A stretch of 64,000 nt of DNA, taken from Combretum micranthum (lineage: Eukaryota; Streptophyta; Magnoliopsida; Myrtales; Combretaceae). The notes beneath the pieces are model-generated. The model saw only the letters and a program-made list of their open reading frames with translations. It did no database searches and had not been told where the DNA came from. Positions 24,501 to 36,715 of the stretch are shown piece by piece (position 1 is the stretch's first letter; the number at the start of each line of letters is the position of its first letter). A program made the translations under genes and the position numbers. The DNA lies in the NCBI GenBank assembly GCA_024138025.1, contig JAMXBD010000025.1, forward strand, positions 2,361,501 to 2,425,500, read 5' to 3'.

Positions 24501-25750
24501 GTAATAAGATAATAATTAAATGATTTAAATTTTTTATTAACGACGGAAATATATAAAAAGATATGAAAATTTTAAAAATTATTATAACATTCAAATGTAA
24601 TGATATAATAAATTAACGACGTATTTGAATAAATTTTCTTTGCAGTTCAACTATTCCTATGGCATCAATATTAGAGATTATCAACGAAGTATTTGAATAA
24701 ATTTTTATTGATAAAAATATTAAAGACATAAAATACACTTGACCTTTTAAAATATAAAAATAAAATATAATGTATATCATCTCGTTACCAACGAGGTGGG
24801 TACAGAAATTAAATATAACAACACAATAAAATTTAAAACATTAAATATTTATTGGATCAAACCATACACATAATCATAGTTTAAGTGAAATATTTATGTT
24901 AAAACTAATTTAAAAATGTAGAAAAAAATTTGTTTATTTAGACGGTAAGGTGAAGTGTGATGGGTTGGAAAAATTGATTTGACAGAAGGATTAATTTTCT
25001 CAATGTTTTTTTTTTTCTCAAGCAATTTTTTAGCAAAAAATTTAGTTTTAGTTTTCTGATAGTTTTTGGTTTATGCCATCATAATTTATAAAAGTACGCC
25101 TAAAAACTACTTTTTTTTCCCTTGTGTTTGTACACGGATGAAAAGAAAAATAAGAGATAATGTGGGAAAGAAAGAAAATAGTTAGGAAATATTAGGAAAA
25201 AATGGATAAAAGAAAAAATAAAAAAGAAAAGTTGGAATGTAAATTATGTCTATTTTAAATTTAGAAATTTATAAACCGTCATTCGTAGAAATTGCATTTT
25301 TATTGGCTAAATTCTAATATAGTCTTAAATAAAATTCTTATTAGTATATCTAATAAATTTTATTTTTATATTGAAAGACATATAAGTAATATAGAAATTA
25401 GATAGGGAATGTGTTGGAAAAAGAAAAGAAAATATATAAGACTACCCATATACAATATAATTGCTTGTTAAAATTTATTAAAAAAAAATGCTAATTACAT
25501 TACGCATTGCGAGAATTGAGGGAAAAAAATCATGTGATAAGGTCATAAGTATATCCATTTATAAGATTATTATATCATTCAACGAGAAATGAAAAATTAA
25601 GGGGCTAAAATGCGAAAAGCAAATAGCAAATGAAAGATATAGTGCTAGTGTGGAAGACAGAAACTTGTCAATAAAAGTGAGTCTGTCACTTATGGAAAAA
25701 AATAATTAAAATTGTATTACTTATGAATAATAAAGAGAGTGGATTGATAA
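21600..25750. other. AT-rich non-coding part of the duplicated block
   Basis: Collinear with 60076-64000. It carries TA-rich stretches (22541-22565, 25775-25800) and poly-A runs. No frame is conserved between the two copies beyond short pieces, and no RNA gene is recognised. Confidence 0.6.
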
Positions 25751-28483
25751 GAACCCCTTTTCTGGGTTAAATTATAATATATATATAATATATATATATC
25801 ACATAGATAATATGGGGACGAAAATGTCTCATAAGTAAAAGCAAATAATCATTAATAAAAAAAAAAAATGCACAATGTCCAATAATATGTGGAAGCTAAA
25901 AAAGTTTAGAGATACAATATTTATACATGTTAGAGTAAAATAAATAGAATCACACAATGTCATTAAGTTGCTCTGTTGAAGATGTTGTCATTTGTTTATA
26001 TATCAAGCTCTTTACCATTGCTAAGTAGGGTTGAACGGGTATAGGATGAGTAAAGTATGAAGTATTATCCGTACCCTATCCTATAAGATATATGGTATTA
26101 AATTTCGTACTTGGAACATATCCTGTGACATCTTGTACATATCTTATACCCTATACTCTATAAAACCTATTAGTATGGTCGTTAAAATCATAATTTTAGT
26201 ATTCACTCAAGCCTTTAAAATAGATAGAATCGTATAGAACGTTGCAAAAAAGGTAAAATTATAAACGTTTAGAATCGTATATCTAAGTTTATAATTTTAC
26301 ATAAAGTTTATATGTTAATAATTTTTTATTTATTTTAATTAAGAAAAAACATATAAAATATAAACTCGCAGAATCATATATTTAACTTGCAATTTTAACA
26401 ACCATACTTATTGGTATAGGCTACCTTGTGGAACCTTTAAATTTTTCCACAAAATCTTTATATTTCTTTTTCTTTCTTAAATTTCAAACTTAGAGTATTT
26501 TACATGGTTTCATATGATATATAAAACTCACTATGAATATAAAGTGAAGAAATTCTTATAGTAATTTGTTAATGCCGCAAGTTTTCCAACATACTAAATT
26601 TGTTTACTTGTAAAATTTGAAACCATAAACAAATGCCAAAAAAACATATTTATTATATATTGAACAAAATTGTAGAACTTGTTAACAACTTTGAAACTAT
26701 TTCTATACTAATCAAGTCTCAAAAATAAACAACATTTATAAAAAAAATAGGAGTTTAAGTGCATAAATACAATCGTAGTTATTCTAAAATAAAAATAATA
26801 GGTTCTTGCAAAATAAAATAATAAAATTTCTTGAATAATAAAAATTCTAGGAAGGTAGTTTAATAATAATCTTAAACAAAAATATTGCAAAATAAAAAAG
26901 TGGATTATATTATTTATATCTTATATATTAACATTATTTTATAATGTTTAATAGGGTAAATACAAGATACATTGGAACCTGCACCCTCTATATATTAGAG
27001 TTTAGGTTTTAGGATAGGTATAGAGTATAAAGAACCTGTACACATAAAAAAACTTGTATTCATACCCTATCTTGTGAGAGCAAGTTTTGGAAAATTTGTA
27101 GTTGTACTTAACCCTATAACCTTTAATACCTACCCGACTCTACCTGGTCGAGTAGGGTATGGGTGGATACCTTACTATCTTATGACAGGATTACTCACTG
27201 CTATATGGATCGTGGTAAATGAAGCATTAAACTTAAGGATCTGGAAGAAATTGCAATTGTTTTACTGCATATGAATAAATAAAACGCCAAAAAATATATC
27301 AACCATACTATTGGATTAGTTTTGAAACATGTCTTGCTTTAGGATATATCTAGAGTTGAATAGTTAGGTATTGCTTTTGTAATATGATGATAGAAAATTC
27401 ACTAATTTTCCTTAATTTCAAATATACAATATTTAAAGGAACAATAAAACTCACTCAATTCAAAATAGAAACTCACAATTAAATAAAATCAATCATTATT
27501 GTTTGACCCTAAAATGAATAGACCATAAAAAAAATGACTCACCCATAGAATTTTCCATGATAATATATGAAAACTAAAAAAAATGGATCACTATTCTTTT
27601 CTTTAATTAATAATTTATTATAAATGCAGTCATAAATTTTTCCATAAAAAAAAAAAAAAGAAAACAGATAATAATATGAGAGGTGATAAAGTTACTATGA
27701 ATAAACCATGTGATAAAAATGTGGGGTCGAATAAAAATTATTAACTTAAATATATATAAAAGATATATCATCATTGACGAAACGAAATTAATATTCTTAA
27801 CATTCTTTTCCAAAGATGTGCTACTGCAATTATATATTTTTTTATATTAAACATTTCAATGCCATTTATATATAATTTTTCTTTCAAAAAATTGCTTGTG
27901 TGTATATGATAATTCAATAGTTATCTTTTATATAACACTGTGACATGTTGTGGAAATATGTTTAGTCATTGTTAATAAAAAATATCTAGTAAAATTTTTA
28001 AGACTGTAGGCTTAGCCTACAAATAGTATTATAAGATTTATCACAACCATGTAACTTCAAGTTTATATCATTCTACATAAAACAAAGATATATAGTTACC
28101 TACAAGTAGTAGTGAGAAGATAAGCTTTCCTGTTCTCGTGATAAGGGTAGATTATCATTATACTTAATAGAACAAGAGAAATCCAAGGATTTGATAACAT
28201 TAACACCACTTTATGATGTCAATCCAAAAGTAATGTAGAAGTAAATTCTCTATATAATATAGAGGCATCTAAATCCATTAAGAAATAAATTGTATGCGAT
28301 AAAATGTTTAGCTTCAATATTAAAACTATCAATCCCTTGTAAATTTACCTAAAAGCAAAAAACATAGAATTCATAAAATCATATAAAAATATGTATACTT
28401 ATTGAATTATGTTCCTAAACTGGCAATTTTTATATGTCAAGACAATTCCCATGCATCATTCCCTCCTCCCATGGAATGTGAAC
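25751..28483. other. AT-rich intergenic with a possible decayed DNA transposon
   Basis: No gene is seen. GGGTATAGGATGAG-type sequence at 26036-26100 and the opposite-strand-like CCTACCCGACTC...GGGTATGGGTGGAT at 27130-27165 are a pattern common in decayed plant hAT elements. I cannot define ends. The remainder holds no protein-like frame. The 3' UTR of the kinase gene should lie next to 28483. Confidence 0.35.
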
Positions 28484-29722
28484 TCATGATGATGCCGATC
28501 GAGTTGGACCGACGCAGAAGAAACATCTTGGAGACTGATCCTCGGGAGTCATTCCTCCTCCTTTGCTTGTATCAATCGCCTCTAGCATCTTTACCACATC
28601 CTCCATTTTAGGACGTTTTTCAGGATTTTCATCCCAACATTTATTCATTATATTTGCCAATGAGCTGGGACAGCATGAGGGGATACATGGTGGCAATTTC
28701 TCACGAACCCCATCAACAAACCTTAGATTTCGATATGGCATTTTGCAGCAATAAATTTCCCATAGGCAGATTCCAAAGCTATAGACATCACAACTTCTGC
28801 TATAGGGCTTTCCATCTAGGACCTCTGGTGCCATGTAAGCAACGCCCAGGGTCATCATGTCCTGTAGGCATTCAGCTTCCATAAGCCCTACACCAAACTC
28901 AGCAATCTTTAAGGTTCTTTGTCCGTCCAACAACATGTTTTCTGTTTTAACATCTCGATGCACTATCTTCTGTGAATGTAGATAGCTCAAGCCTTTAGCA
29001 AGATCTAAAGCTAGCTGGATGACAATCTTTAACGAAAGCTTCCTTCTTGCATGTCTTTCCAAGTACTGCTTAAGGGTCCCACTCTTACCCGGAGGATACT
29101 CCACTACAACACAGTATGGTTTGGCTTTGGCTGGAACGAAATTGTAATAATAATCAGACAAAGAGTTCTTTGTTGGAATCATTAGGTGATCACAAGTTGT
29201 CATTGAAGCTCCAACATATTTTGTAACATTTTGATGGTTAAGCTTGTGCAACACACCAATCTGTGCTTGAAACGAAGCAACTTCAGTTTCCGCAGCCAAT
29301 AGCTTCACTGCAACATCCTGGCCATCATATGTACCCTTGTATACAATACCATAGTTGCCTTGAGCGATAATAATATTTGATCTTATATTCAATTTCAATA
29401 GATCCATCTCTCCTTCCTCTTTCTTCTTTTGGTTATCCTCCACCTTCTCAATATCATTCCAAGAAAATACCTTGTTCCATTGTTTCTCAAGCTGTATATC
29501 TAACAAGCTCCTAGAATCAGATTTACTAGCCACCCTTATATTTTGATTGTTCTCCTTCTCAATGATCCTAGAATATATCCCACTCCACTGCTTCTCAAGT
29601 TGTATATCCAGGCTCTTAAGATTGACCTTATAATTGCTAACACCCTTTCCTTTTTTAATCACATAAGAATGGGGTTTTGTAGTATTTTCTACACTAACAG
29701 CATTTGCTTTTTCTAAATCCAT
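28484..29722 (-). CDS. Raf-like MAPKKK homologue (group C, ATN1-type), probable pseudokinase, 412 aa
   Basis: Single uninterrupted frame. Residues ~110-385 form a kinase domain: glycine loop QGNYGIVYKG (121-130), VAVK lysine K140, HRDVKTEN (255-262), MAPE (297-300), DVYSFG (312-317) and R370. The motifs and the tail (MLEAIDTSKGGGM-PEDQ) match plant group-C Raf-like MAPKKKs. Two key residues differ from that family: the DFG aspartate is glutamate (AEFG, E275), and the alpha-C glutamate is glutamine (FQAQIGVL, Q154). The activation segment is also short and lacks the usual TGETGT-like stretch. The N-terminus carries LDIQLEKQW twice (residues 38-46 and 74-82) where relatives have one copy. Weak or no catalysis is therefore expected. 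The lack of introns may indicate a retrocopy. The 210-bp sequence upstream is tandemly duplicated. The full-length frame argues against a simple pseudogene. Confidence 0.85.
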   Translation of the reverse strand: MDLEKANAVSVENTTKPHSYVIKKGKGVSNYKVNLKSLDIQLEKQWSGIYSRIIEKENNQNIRVASKSDSRSLLDIQLEKQWNKVFSWNDIEKVEDNQKKKEEGEMDLLKLNIRSNIIIAQGNYGIVYKGTYDGQDVAVKLLAAETEVASFQAQIGVLHKLNHQNVTKYVGASMTTCDHLMIPTKNSLSDYYYNFVPAKAKPYCVVVEYPPGKSGTLKQYLERHARRKLSLKIVIQLALDLAKGLSYLHSQKIVHRDVKTENMLLDGQRTLKIAEFGVGLMEAECLQDMMTLGVAYMAPEVLDGKPYSRSCDVYSFGICLWEIYCCKMPYRNLRFVDGVREKLPPCIPSCCPSSLANIMNKCWDENPEKRPKMEDVVKMLEAIDTSKGGGMTPEDQSPRCFFCVGPTRSASS

Positions 29723-29808
29723 CGTGATGATTCACCAAAAAACTGAACCAAAAAAACCTAAGTACCAAGAAAAGAAATATGATTCCTCTTCCTATTATCT
29801 TTAATCAC

Positions 29809-30231
29809 CAAGGCTCCCCTCCTTTGATCTTGAACCTCAACCCTTGATGACTACGAGTGTTTTATGCCTAGATATATAGCACAAAAGGAACCATCATTAT
29901 ATGTAAAGGCAAATATATATAACCTATGAGAGAGGTTAAAGATGTGCAAATTCATTAACAATGCAAAATATCAAATCAATTTTACCTTGTTATCTCTATT
30001 AAGATACTTGATCTAATCCAAGGCGCCCCTCCTTTGCTCTTGAACTCAAACCCTTGATGACTAAGAGTGTTTTTTGCCTAGATATATAGCACAAAAGGAA
30101 CCATCATTATATGTAAAGGCAAATATATATAACACATGAGAGAGGTTAAAGACGTGCAAATTCATTAAGAATGCAATTTATATCAAATAAAATTTACCTT
30201 GTTATCTCTATTAAGATTCTTAATCTTATCC
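29809..30231 (-). promoter_or_regulatory. Tandemly duplicated 210-bp kinase upstream region with two TATA-like boxes
   Basis: Unit 1 (29809-30018) and unit 2 (30019-30231) are near-identical direct repeats, both starting CAAGGC-CCCCTCCTTTG. Each contains GCTATATATC on the minus strand (TATA-like; 29871-29880 and about 30081-30090) upstream of the kinase ATG at 29722. Both units would face the gene as promoter or 5' UTR. Promoter function is inferred from position. Confidence 0.7.
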
Positions 30232-31592
30232 TAACAAATCCATTTGATTTCCTAAAAGAAAAAATAATAAAAGATAATGCTCATCTAACTAGAAAATCAA
30301 ATTCAAATCAATCTTTATATAAATCCCAAAAGCAATTATTTATGATATAAACACAAATTCTTAGAAAAAGTGACCATAAGATAATCATATCGTGGCATTA
30401 TTATCATAAGAGATTTACATACATCAATCTCTATCTATCTATCTATCTTTTGATATCAAATCATCATAATAATATCTTTAACAAGTTTATGTTAGAAAAA
30501 ATCTCAACACATGACACGACCCATTTATTAATCATATATAAAAAAACCTAAACTTGTGACCCATTTTGTTTATATTGTGTCTCATATCTTGTATGAAACT
30601 ACTTATTAATTTAAATGTTATATATAAAACTCTAAAATAATTACAAGTAAAAAGGGAAAAAAAGCTATAATAAACTAAATTTCTATAATTACATTAAATA
30701 TTACCATGATAGACATTTATACGAAATAAACATTGAAATGTAAGTTTACAAATTGATTTTGATCAAAATTATTTCTAAGAACAACTACCACCATATTTAC
30801 TTAGAAATAATAGTGGAGGAATATAATAACTATTTTTGAATTACATCATGTTACTTTGTTTGCTCATAAAATAAACTGGAAATGTTTAACCCAATGATTT
30901 TTCTATTCCTTTGTGTAGAGGAAATAGTTAAAACCAACTATTTTTTTTAATTATCTCTAAATTCTTTCAATAGTTGGAATAAAAAAATTAAATAAAATGA
31001 CAATTTTATTCCTAACTAAATTAAAAATTTGAAAAAAAAAACTATCCACACAAGAAATAAATGATATATGTATGTTATATTAAAAATTATATATGAAACA
31101 TACATACGACATACATAAAATATCGATCATTTTCTACATATATAGCATATATACACACAACAAATATAGATCCATAACATGTCAACCAGATATCTATAAT
31201 AATGTGTGTGACACACACAAACATATATATAATTTATAGATCATAAGTACTTAATCTATAAATTGGATGAAAATTATGCATATAACATATCATATAAATA
31301 TCTTAAGTAAAATATAGACCATATATACACATTCATGAAGTAGGAATATCATATATACTACATACGTTTAAGTTAGGCATATCATCATTCAAATGAAATT
31401 TAATTTCTAATTCTCACTTGAGCATATGTGGCTATTTTTGTTTGTTTATAAATGGAAAAATGAAAATTTAATATTCTTTTAATATTCAAAATTTATACTA
31501 CAAGTACTTTGATTAATTAGATATATTGAATTTACATATTTGATACATAATAATAAAAAAATCTTGCGGAAAAATAATTGCATTATAAAGCA
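30232..31592. other. AT-rich intergenic
   Basis: No gene or clear element. It holds a short (CTAT)n tract at 30432-30448 and TA-rich stretches around 31130-31340. Confidence 0.6.
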
Positions 31593-31600
31593 AAAATTTA

Positions 31601-31989
31601 AGGGGAAATTGCAAATTATCTCCCTAAACTTTAACTAAGGTGCATATTCACCCCCTAAACTTTCAAAATGCACTTTTTGATCCCTTAAATTTTCAGGAAT
31701 TGGTACAGTTAATGACAATTAACATTTTTCATTAAAACAAAATAGATCAAATTGCTAATTACCTCTTTGAACATTCACCTATGTGCGGATTCATCCCCTG
31801 AACGTTCATTTATGTGTGGATATGTTCCCTAAACTTTTAAAATGCACATTAAAAATATTTATTGTCTTTAATTGTACCAAATGTTGAAAGTTTACAGGGC
31901 CTAAAATTGTACTTTGAAAGTATAGAGGGTGAATTCATACCTTAGTAAAAGTTTAGGCATGAGGGAAGGGGTTAATTTGCAATTTTCTC
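31601..31989. mobile_element. 389-bp foldback MITE with 8-bp target duplication
   Basis: The left arm (about 31601-31694) and the reverse complement of the right arm (about 31893-31989) match over most of their length. They share AAATTGCAAATTA, CTAAACTTT-ACTAAGGT and CACCC-CTA-ACTTTCAAA. AAAATTTA lies on both sides (31593-31600 and 31990-31997). It encodes no protein. An 8-bp duplication suggests hAT; a 9-bp reading with one mismatch would suggest Mutator. Confidence 0.75.
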
Positions 31990-33150
31990 AAAATTTAAAG
32001 ATGAAAAGTTCTTCCATGTTAGGCTATAGGTGTGTTCATCAATATACCATGCTAGGACATGAAGTTAAAATGGCAGGGATAATGACACGAAGAGTGCCTA
32101 TACTTTTATTTTTTTGTAATTTAGTATCTAATGTTTAAATTTTGGTAAAAAAAGTGTATATTGTTTTTAAGTACTTGCATTCTACTGTCTTTGTTATATA
32201 TTTGTCAAACATATGTTAGTTTAGGGTCAATTATTGTTGAGTGGCTTTTTTTATAAGATGAAGTTGTTATTGAACAAATTCAGTAATGATAATTTCAGGG
32301 TTGACTCCCTAACTTTTTGAAATTAGAGGAAAACCAAGCCTATTATTCTTACAATGATTTATACATTTGATAATTTCTTAAGATTGGCAAGCTTATTTCC
32401 AATTAGATCATCTTTAACTACTATTAATAATAAATATCAATTGTACTTATATAGTTTTCAATGTCTTATATTTATATAATTTAAAAAACAATGTGAGGGA
32501 AAAAGGTATTTTTTTAAGTAATTTTATATATGATTAATTCACTTAATTATTTATTATCTTTTTCCAATATCTATAGTATGGCTATAGCATTTACTTATAT
32601 AGTAAATAATTTAGGAAGATAGTAAAATCCATAATTATTTTATATGGAGTCCTTGAGGATTGATTTTTCATTCTTCCTTCAACTCTACTGATGATGCAAT
32701 ATGAATGAATAAATATACAATTCAAGGACTTACAAAAAATGAATAAATTAACTAGTAAACTTGATTTATGAAAACAAGCGCTAAACAAAGAATAGCAAGA
32801 AATCTACTTATGAACAATGCAAAAACCAATGGAGAATTAGACTAAAGAGACAAATAAATGCTCGAGAAAAACTGAGTGTTCTAGTGTTTTCGATATGTGC
32901 GAGTGCCACTTAAATTGCAGCCAAGCAACACATGTGAAGTAGTTACAAGGCACATGCTACTCCTGTAGTTATAAGATCTATGACACACCCGTGTCAGGGG
33001 TGTTGCCTAGAGGTGATGCAATCACAGTTGATGGCATTGTGCTTAATACACCGTGTCATGCTTAATATGCCTGTACTTGGCAATAAATACAAGACTTATA
33101 ACAATTTACAATAGTTGTTACAAATATTACAATAATTTTTTGTGTGCGTG

Positions 33151-33173
33151 TATATATATATATATATATATAT
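33151..33173. repeat. (TA)n microsatellite
   Basis: About 11 TA units. Confidence 0.85.
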
Positions 33174-33388
33174 AAAGATGTGAAAATCTATAATATTTAT
33201 AATTCCGATAACCACATGGCCATTTTAATGATTTTAATTTCTCTTTTACAGCCTAATTACAACTCCAAGTTTAATATCACTTTTTAATAATGTTTATATT
33301 AATATAGCGCCAAGGCTTTGAGTTTGGTAATCTTTTGTTCAATACTAATGATAATTCCTCCAAAAATAACAACCCACAAGTTACTTTT

Positions 33389-33508
33389 TAGCAAAATTCA
33401 AATTTCTCAAATTTCATAGTCAATTTTAATTAAATTCCGAAAAGTCAATAGCAAAATTCAAATTTCTCAAATTTTATAGTAAATTTCAATTAAATTCCAA
33501 ATAGTCAA
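33389..33508. repeat. Two-copy 60-bp tandem repeat
   Basis: Units 33389-33448 and 33449-33508 start TAGCAAAATTCAAATTTCTC and differ by a few bases. Confidence 0.85.
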
Positions 33509-33510
33509 TT

Positions 33511-33612
33511 ATAGCAGCAGTAATAGTAGAAATACTACTACTACTGCTGTTGCTACTACCTCTACTGCTATTGCTGCTGCTGCTGTTGCTACTTCTACTA
33601 ATAATAATAATC
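33511..33612. repeat. (CTR)n / (TAA)n trinucleotide tract
   Basis: AGCAGCAGTAATAGTAG runs into TACTACTAC...GCTGCTGCTG and then TAATAATAA. The first part is roughly inverse to the second, so it can fold. The poly-leucine frame across it is an artefact. Confidence 0.8.
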
Positions 33613-35462
33613 GGAAGGACAGCATTATATATAGACGCACTACATATTTCCATCTGGAGCTTAATTTTCTATGTATGTGATAATCATAGTTCTAAAATGG
33701 TCAAATTCATTGTGCTATTCTTAAAATGTTATGGTTAATAGTACTTTTGAGTAACAAGTGATGATAGAAGGTGAGAAAAAAATAGCTACTAGCCATTAAT
33801 CATCACGAAATTTTATCAATAGAAAATAAAAAAAGATGATAGCCATTTAATGAAAATAGAGGAAATACTTTCCTCATTTAGTAATGATAATTTCAAGGCT
33901 AACTCTCTCTTTACTAAGGTTAAAAAAGAGATTAGTGCTTAGCTTTTTTACTTGTTGATGAAAATAGATGTATGAAAGTAGCTTCATCTGATTAAAAAAA
34001 ATGCCATAGTAGTAATTGTCGAACCAGATTTTTTATTTTCGATTTGTGTTTCTTTAATTTGATTCATGTTAAAGCCTAGCCCATCTAATACGAATCCTTG
34101 ATTAAAAAATAAAAGAAACTCGTTTTAATTAAAAAAATGGAGTCACCACAAAATTAAAGTCAAGACAAAAAAAAAAAAAGATTAAGTTGGGACTAATGGG
34201 TAGACTAGTCCTAACTCGATCTATCAAAATTCATTTTTAAAAAAATGGAAACAGAGATTTTTTAAGTCCGAAGGCTATCCTATTAAAACATAAGCAATTA
34301 TCACCTTTCAACTTTCCAATTATAAGTTCATTCCTATTATATTTGAATTGTCTATCTATGTAATATTTTGCAAATTATTTTGAATGTATTTTTCTATATT
34401 ATTATACAACATATAAGATATATATATATATATATATATAAGATTTTACAAATTTCATATTCACGTGTAATATTAGGAAACTATATTCATACCAAGCTTT
34501 TAACAACTTTATGATATCATATTCTACAAAAAGGACAAATATCATCCACATTTATATCAAATTTATAAAAAAAAAAAAAAGAAAAAAGATTTTTCTTTTT
34601 TAGAGTCGTTCGTTAAGTGCATACGTACCCATTATTTGAGATTAGACATCCGTAGTTCTTTTATGAAAAGTTTAGTGTATTAGTAGCTTTTTTTTTTTTT
34701 CAACTCTCTTTACTTTATTTTTTTTTTAATTTTAGAAAAAAGGTAACTTTTATTGATATTGATCCTATTATTTTTTATTTTAAGAAAATACTTTTCTAAG
34801 AAATCAAAATTTTATTTTCATATATATATATATATTATGTCTATTATTTTTTTTATTTTAACACTAGACATGAAAATATCATGTACATCTAATACATATA
34901 TTCTTTACTTTTTAAAATTTTATTATTATTTTTTTCATTTTGTTTTATTTTTATATTAATTAACTAACAAAAGAAAGGGAAAAATGCAAATTACTCGGGA
35001 TGAACAGCACTCACGCGTAGGGGGAGAAGTTAATGATCGGAGCTCCGGTGGGTCGACTTAGGACAAATATAAGGTGGTACGTTGGTTGGTGTGGTCGAAC
35101 TGGGCCAACTAAGGATGGTGGCGACTCCGGTATGGTTGGATTAGGCTGGGGAAGTTGGGAATGTTAGGATTTTGAATTCCCATAGGGCAACAGTCAGCAT
35201 TCCTCCAACGAAGAGATTTCCAACGATCTGGGTGGCAATCGAATGGGTTATGAGAGTTTTGAAGCCCTCAATCTGCTACATACTCCTGTAGCTTTTGATT
35301 TCTTCGATTTTCTATTTTTCCTTTTTTTTTTTGAACAATCGAAGTTAGAAATTTCAAAACCCTAATATAAGAACAAGAACACAAATTCGAAAATTAAGAG
35401 ACATTGGGAGAGAACAAACCTTTTTTTTTTTTTTTTTTTTGCTTTGAATGGAGTATGGGGTT

Positions 35463-35472
35463 CCTATTTATA
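35463..35472 (-). promoter_or_regulatory. LTR TATA box (3' LTR)
   Basis: TATAAATAGG on the minus strand, also present at the matching place in the other LTR (46612-46621). It points the same way as the element. Confidence 0.6.
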
Positions 35473-35798
35473 ATGCTAAGAGTGAGAATTACTGCCTAAA
35501 ACTTGCTAGATTGAATAAAATCATATCTAGAGTTTATAGGGCAAGTTTTATTATGAATTTGAGATTTTAGGTTAAATTGGATGCTTCTTTTTATTTAAAG
35601 AAAACAAACAGACAATGCATCCGTAATGCGTATGCAAATAAAACAGGTTAGAAGATGACAACCTTAATTAGTCTTAGAAATTAGGAAATTAATTACAAAT
35701 TATAATTATAATTGTATTTTCCACAGCCAATTTCTCTATGTTGGGTAACTTCCATGCATAAATATCGTATCAGAGCTTTAAAAGATAAAAAGAAAAAT

Positions 35799-36188
35799 AC
35801 TATGTCTATTCAACCTCTATTTAATTATATTCAAACCTTATTTAATTTCATGATTTCAAGGATACTAAAAATATTTTACATGTGCTAAAAAAGGAAAAGA
35901 ATATGTCTATTCAATCCCTATTTAATTATATTCAAACCCTATTTAATTTAATGGTTTCAGACATATTAAAAATATTTTATGCCGAAAAAACTATATATAT
36001 TCAACCCCTATTTAATTATATTCAAATCCCATTTGATTTCATGATTTCAAAGATAAAAAATATTTTATGCTCATATGTTAAAAAAGGAAAAAACTGTTTA
36101 TTAACCCCTATTTAATTATATTCAAACCCTATTTAATTTTCATGATTTCAAGTATACAAAAAATATTTTATGCCTATATGCTTAAAAC
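35799..36188. repeat. Four-unit ~90-103-bp tandem repeat in the 3' LTR
   Basis: Units start near 35800, 35901, 35991 and 36094. Each has CTATTTAATTATATTCAAA, a TTCATGATTTCAA-like block and AAAATATTTTA. The other LTR has no such array at the equivalent place (about 46745-46795). Confidence 0.85.
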
Positions 36189-36700
36189 ATTATATTAAAA
36201 ACATTTACACTAAAGAAACCAAGTTTCCCAAAAAACATAAATTTGACGTGGATTGCCATATTTTAGGAAACTCATATCTTTGTTTTTCCTAAACTTCAAG
36301 CGTGAATTTGATATAGCAATCGGTTACGAAAACTTGCATGTTCAGTATCAAATGAAAGCTTTCTATGCCTACTTTTCAATTTTGCCATTGATATGACAAA
36401 ATTGAATTCGAATCTAGTTTAAAAATGAGCGTAAAGTGAACTATTCGGGCATGCTCTTAGTTGCCCAAGGTTGAAGAAGGCTAACATCAGCGATGAAGGT
36501 AGCACCAAAAAATTTTTTCTTCGAATTTTCTCTTTTCTTTTTTTTCCTCTTTTTTTTTTTTTCATTTCTTTCCTTTTTCTTTGTTCAACCAATCCTCGCA
36601 ATTTCTATTTTAGTCTATTATAACAAGAAGAATTTTCCTTGGTTATTAAATTAAATTTTACTACTAAACTTTATATTACAACAAAAATGGGGCGTTTATA

Positions 36701-36715
36701 GTTGCCCCCTCTTTG
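36701..36715 (-). other. Polypurine tract
   Basis: CAAAGAGGGGGCAAC on the minus strand, immediately before the 3' LTR start. This is the usual second-strand primer site. Confidence 0.75.

Larger units (their letters stand above)
10507..25750 (+). repeat. Left copy of large duplicated block
   Basis: From inside exon 1 of the CwfJ-like gene to at least 25750, this sequence is collinear with 53373-64000 in the same orientation. Strong matches include the exon 1 start (10510-10590 with 53376-53457), the Cassandra element, the 13.5-18.06 kb stretch, and 21600-25750 with 60077-64000. Relative to the right copy, the left carries a solo LTR (18062-21599), about 540 bp near 10810-11350, an expanded CT/C tract near 12300-12415 and smaller indels. 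The match reaches the right window edge, so its full extent is unknown. Confidence 0.92.
31998..34011. other. AT-rich intergenic with simple repeats
   Basis: No gene. Contains the repeats listed separately at 33151-33173, 33389-33508 and 33511-33612. Confidence 0.6.
34017..36700 (-). repeat. 3' LTR of the 13.3-kb element
   Basis: 2684 bp. On the minus strand it starts TATAAACGCCCC (partner TGTTGACACCC, so the first dinucleotide has mutated) and ends GGTTCGACA. A TATA box, TATAAATAGG, lies at 35463-35472 on the minus strand. It holds a four-unit tandem repeat (35799-36188) that the 5' LTR lacks. Confidence 0.85.

Noticed and set aside
33550..33738. Leucine-rich membrane peptide
   Set aside because: Poly-leucine comes from the CTR trinucleotide repeat.
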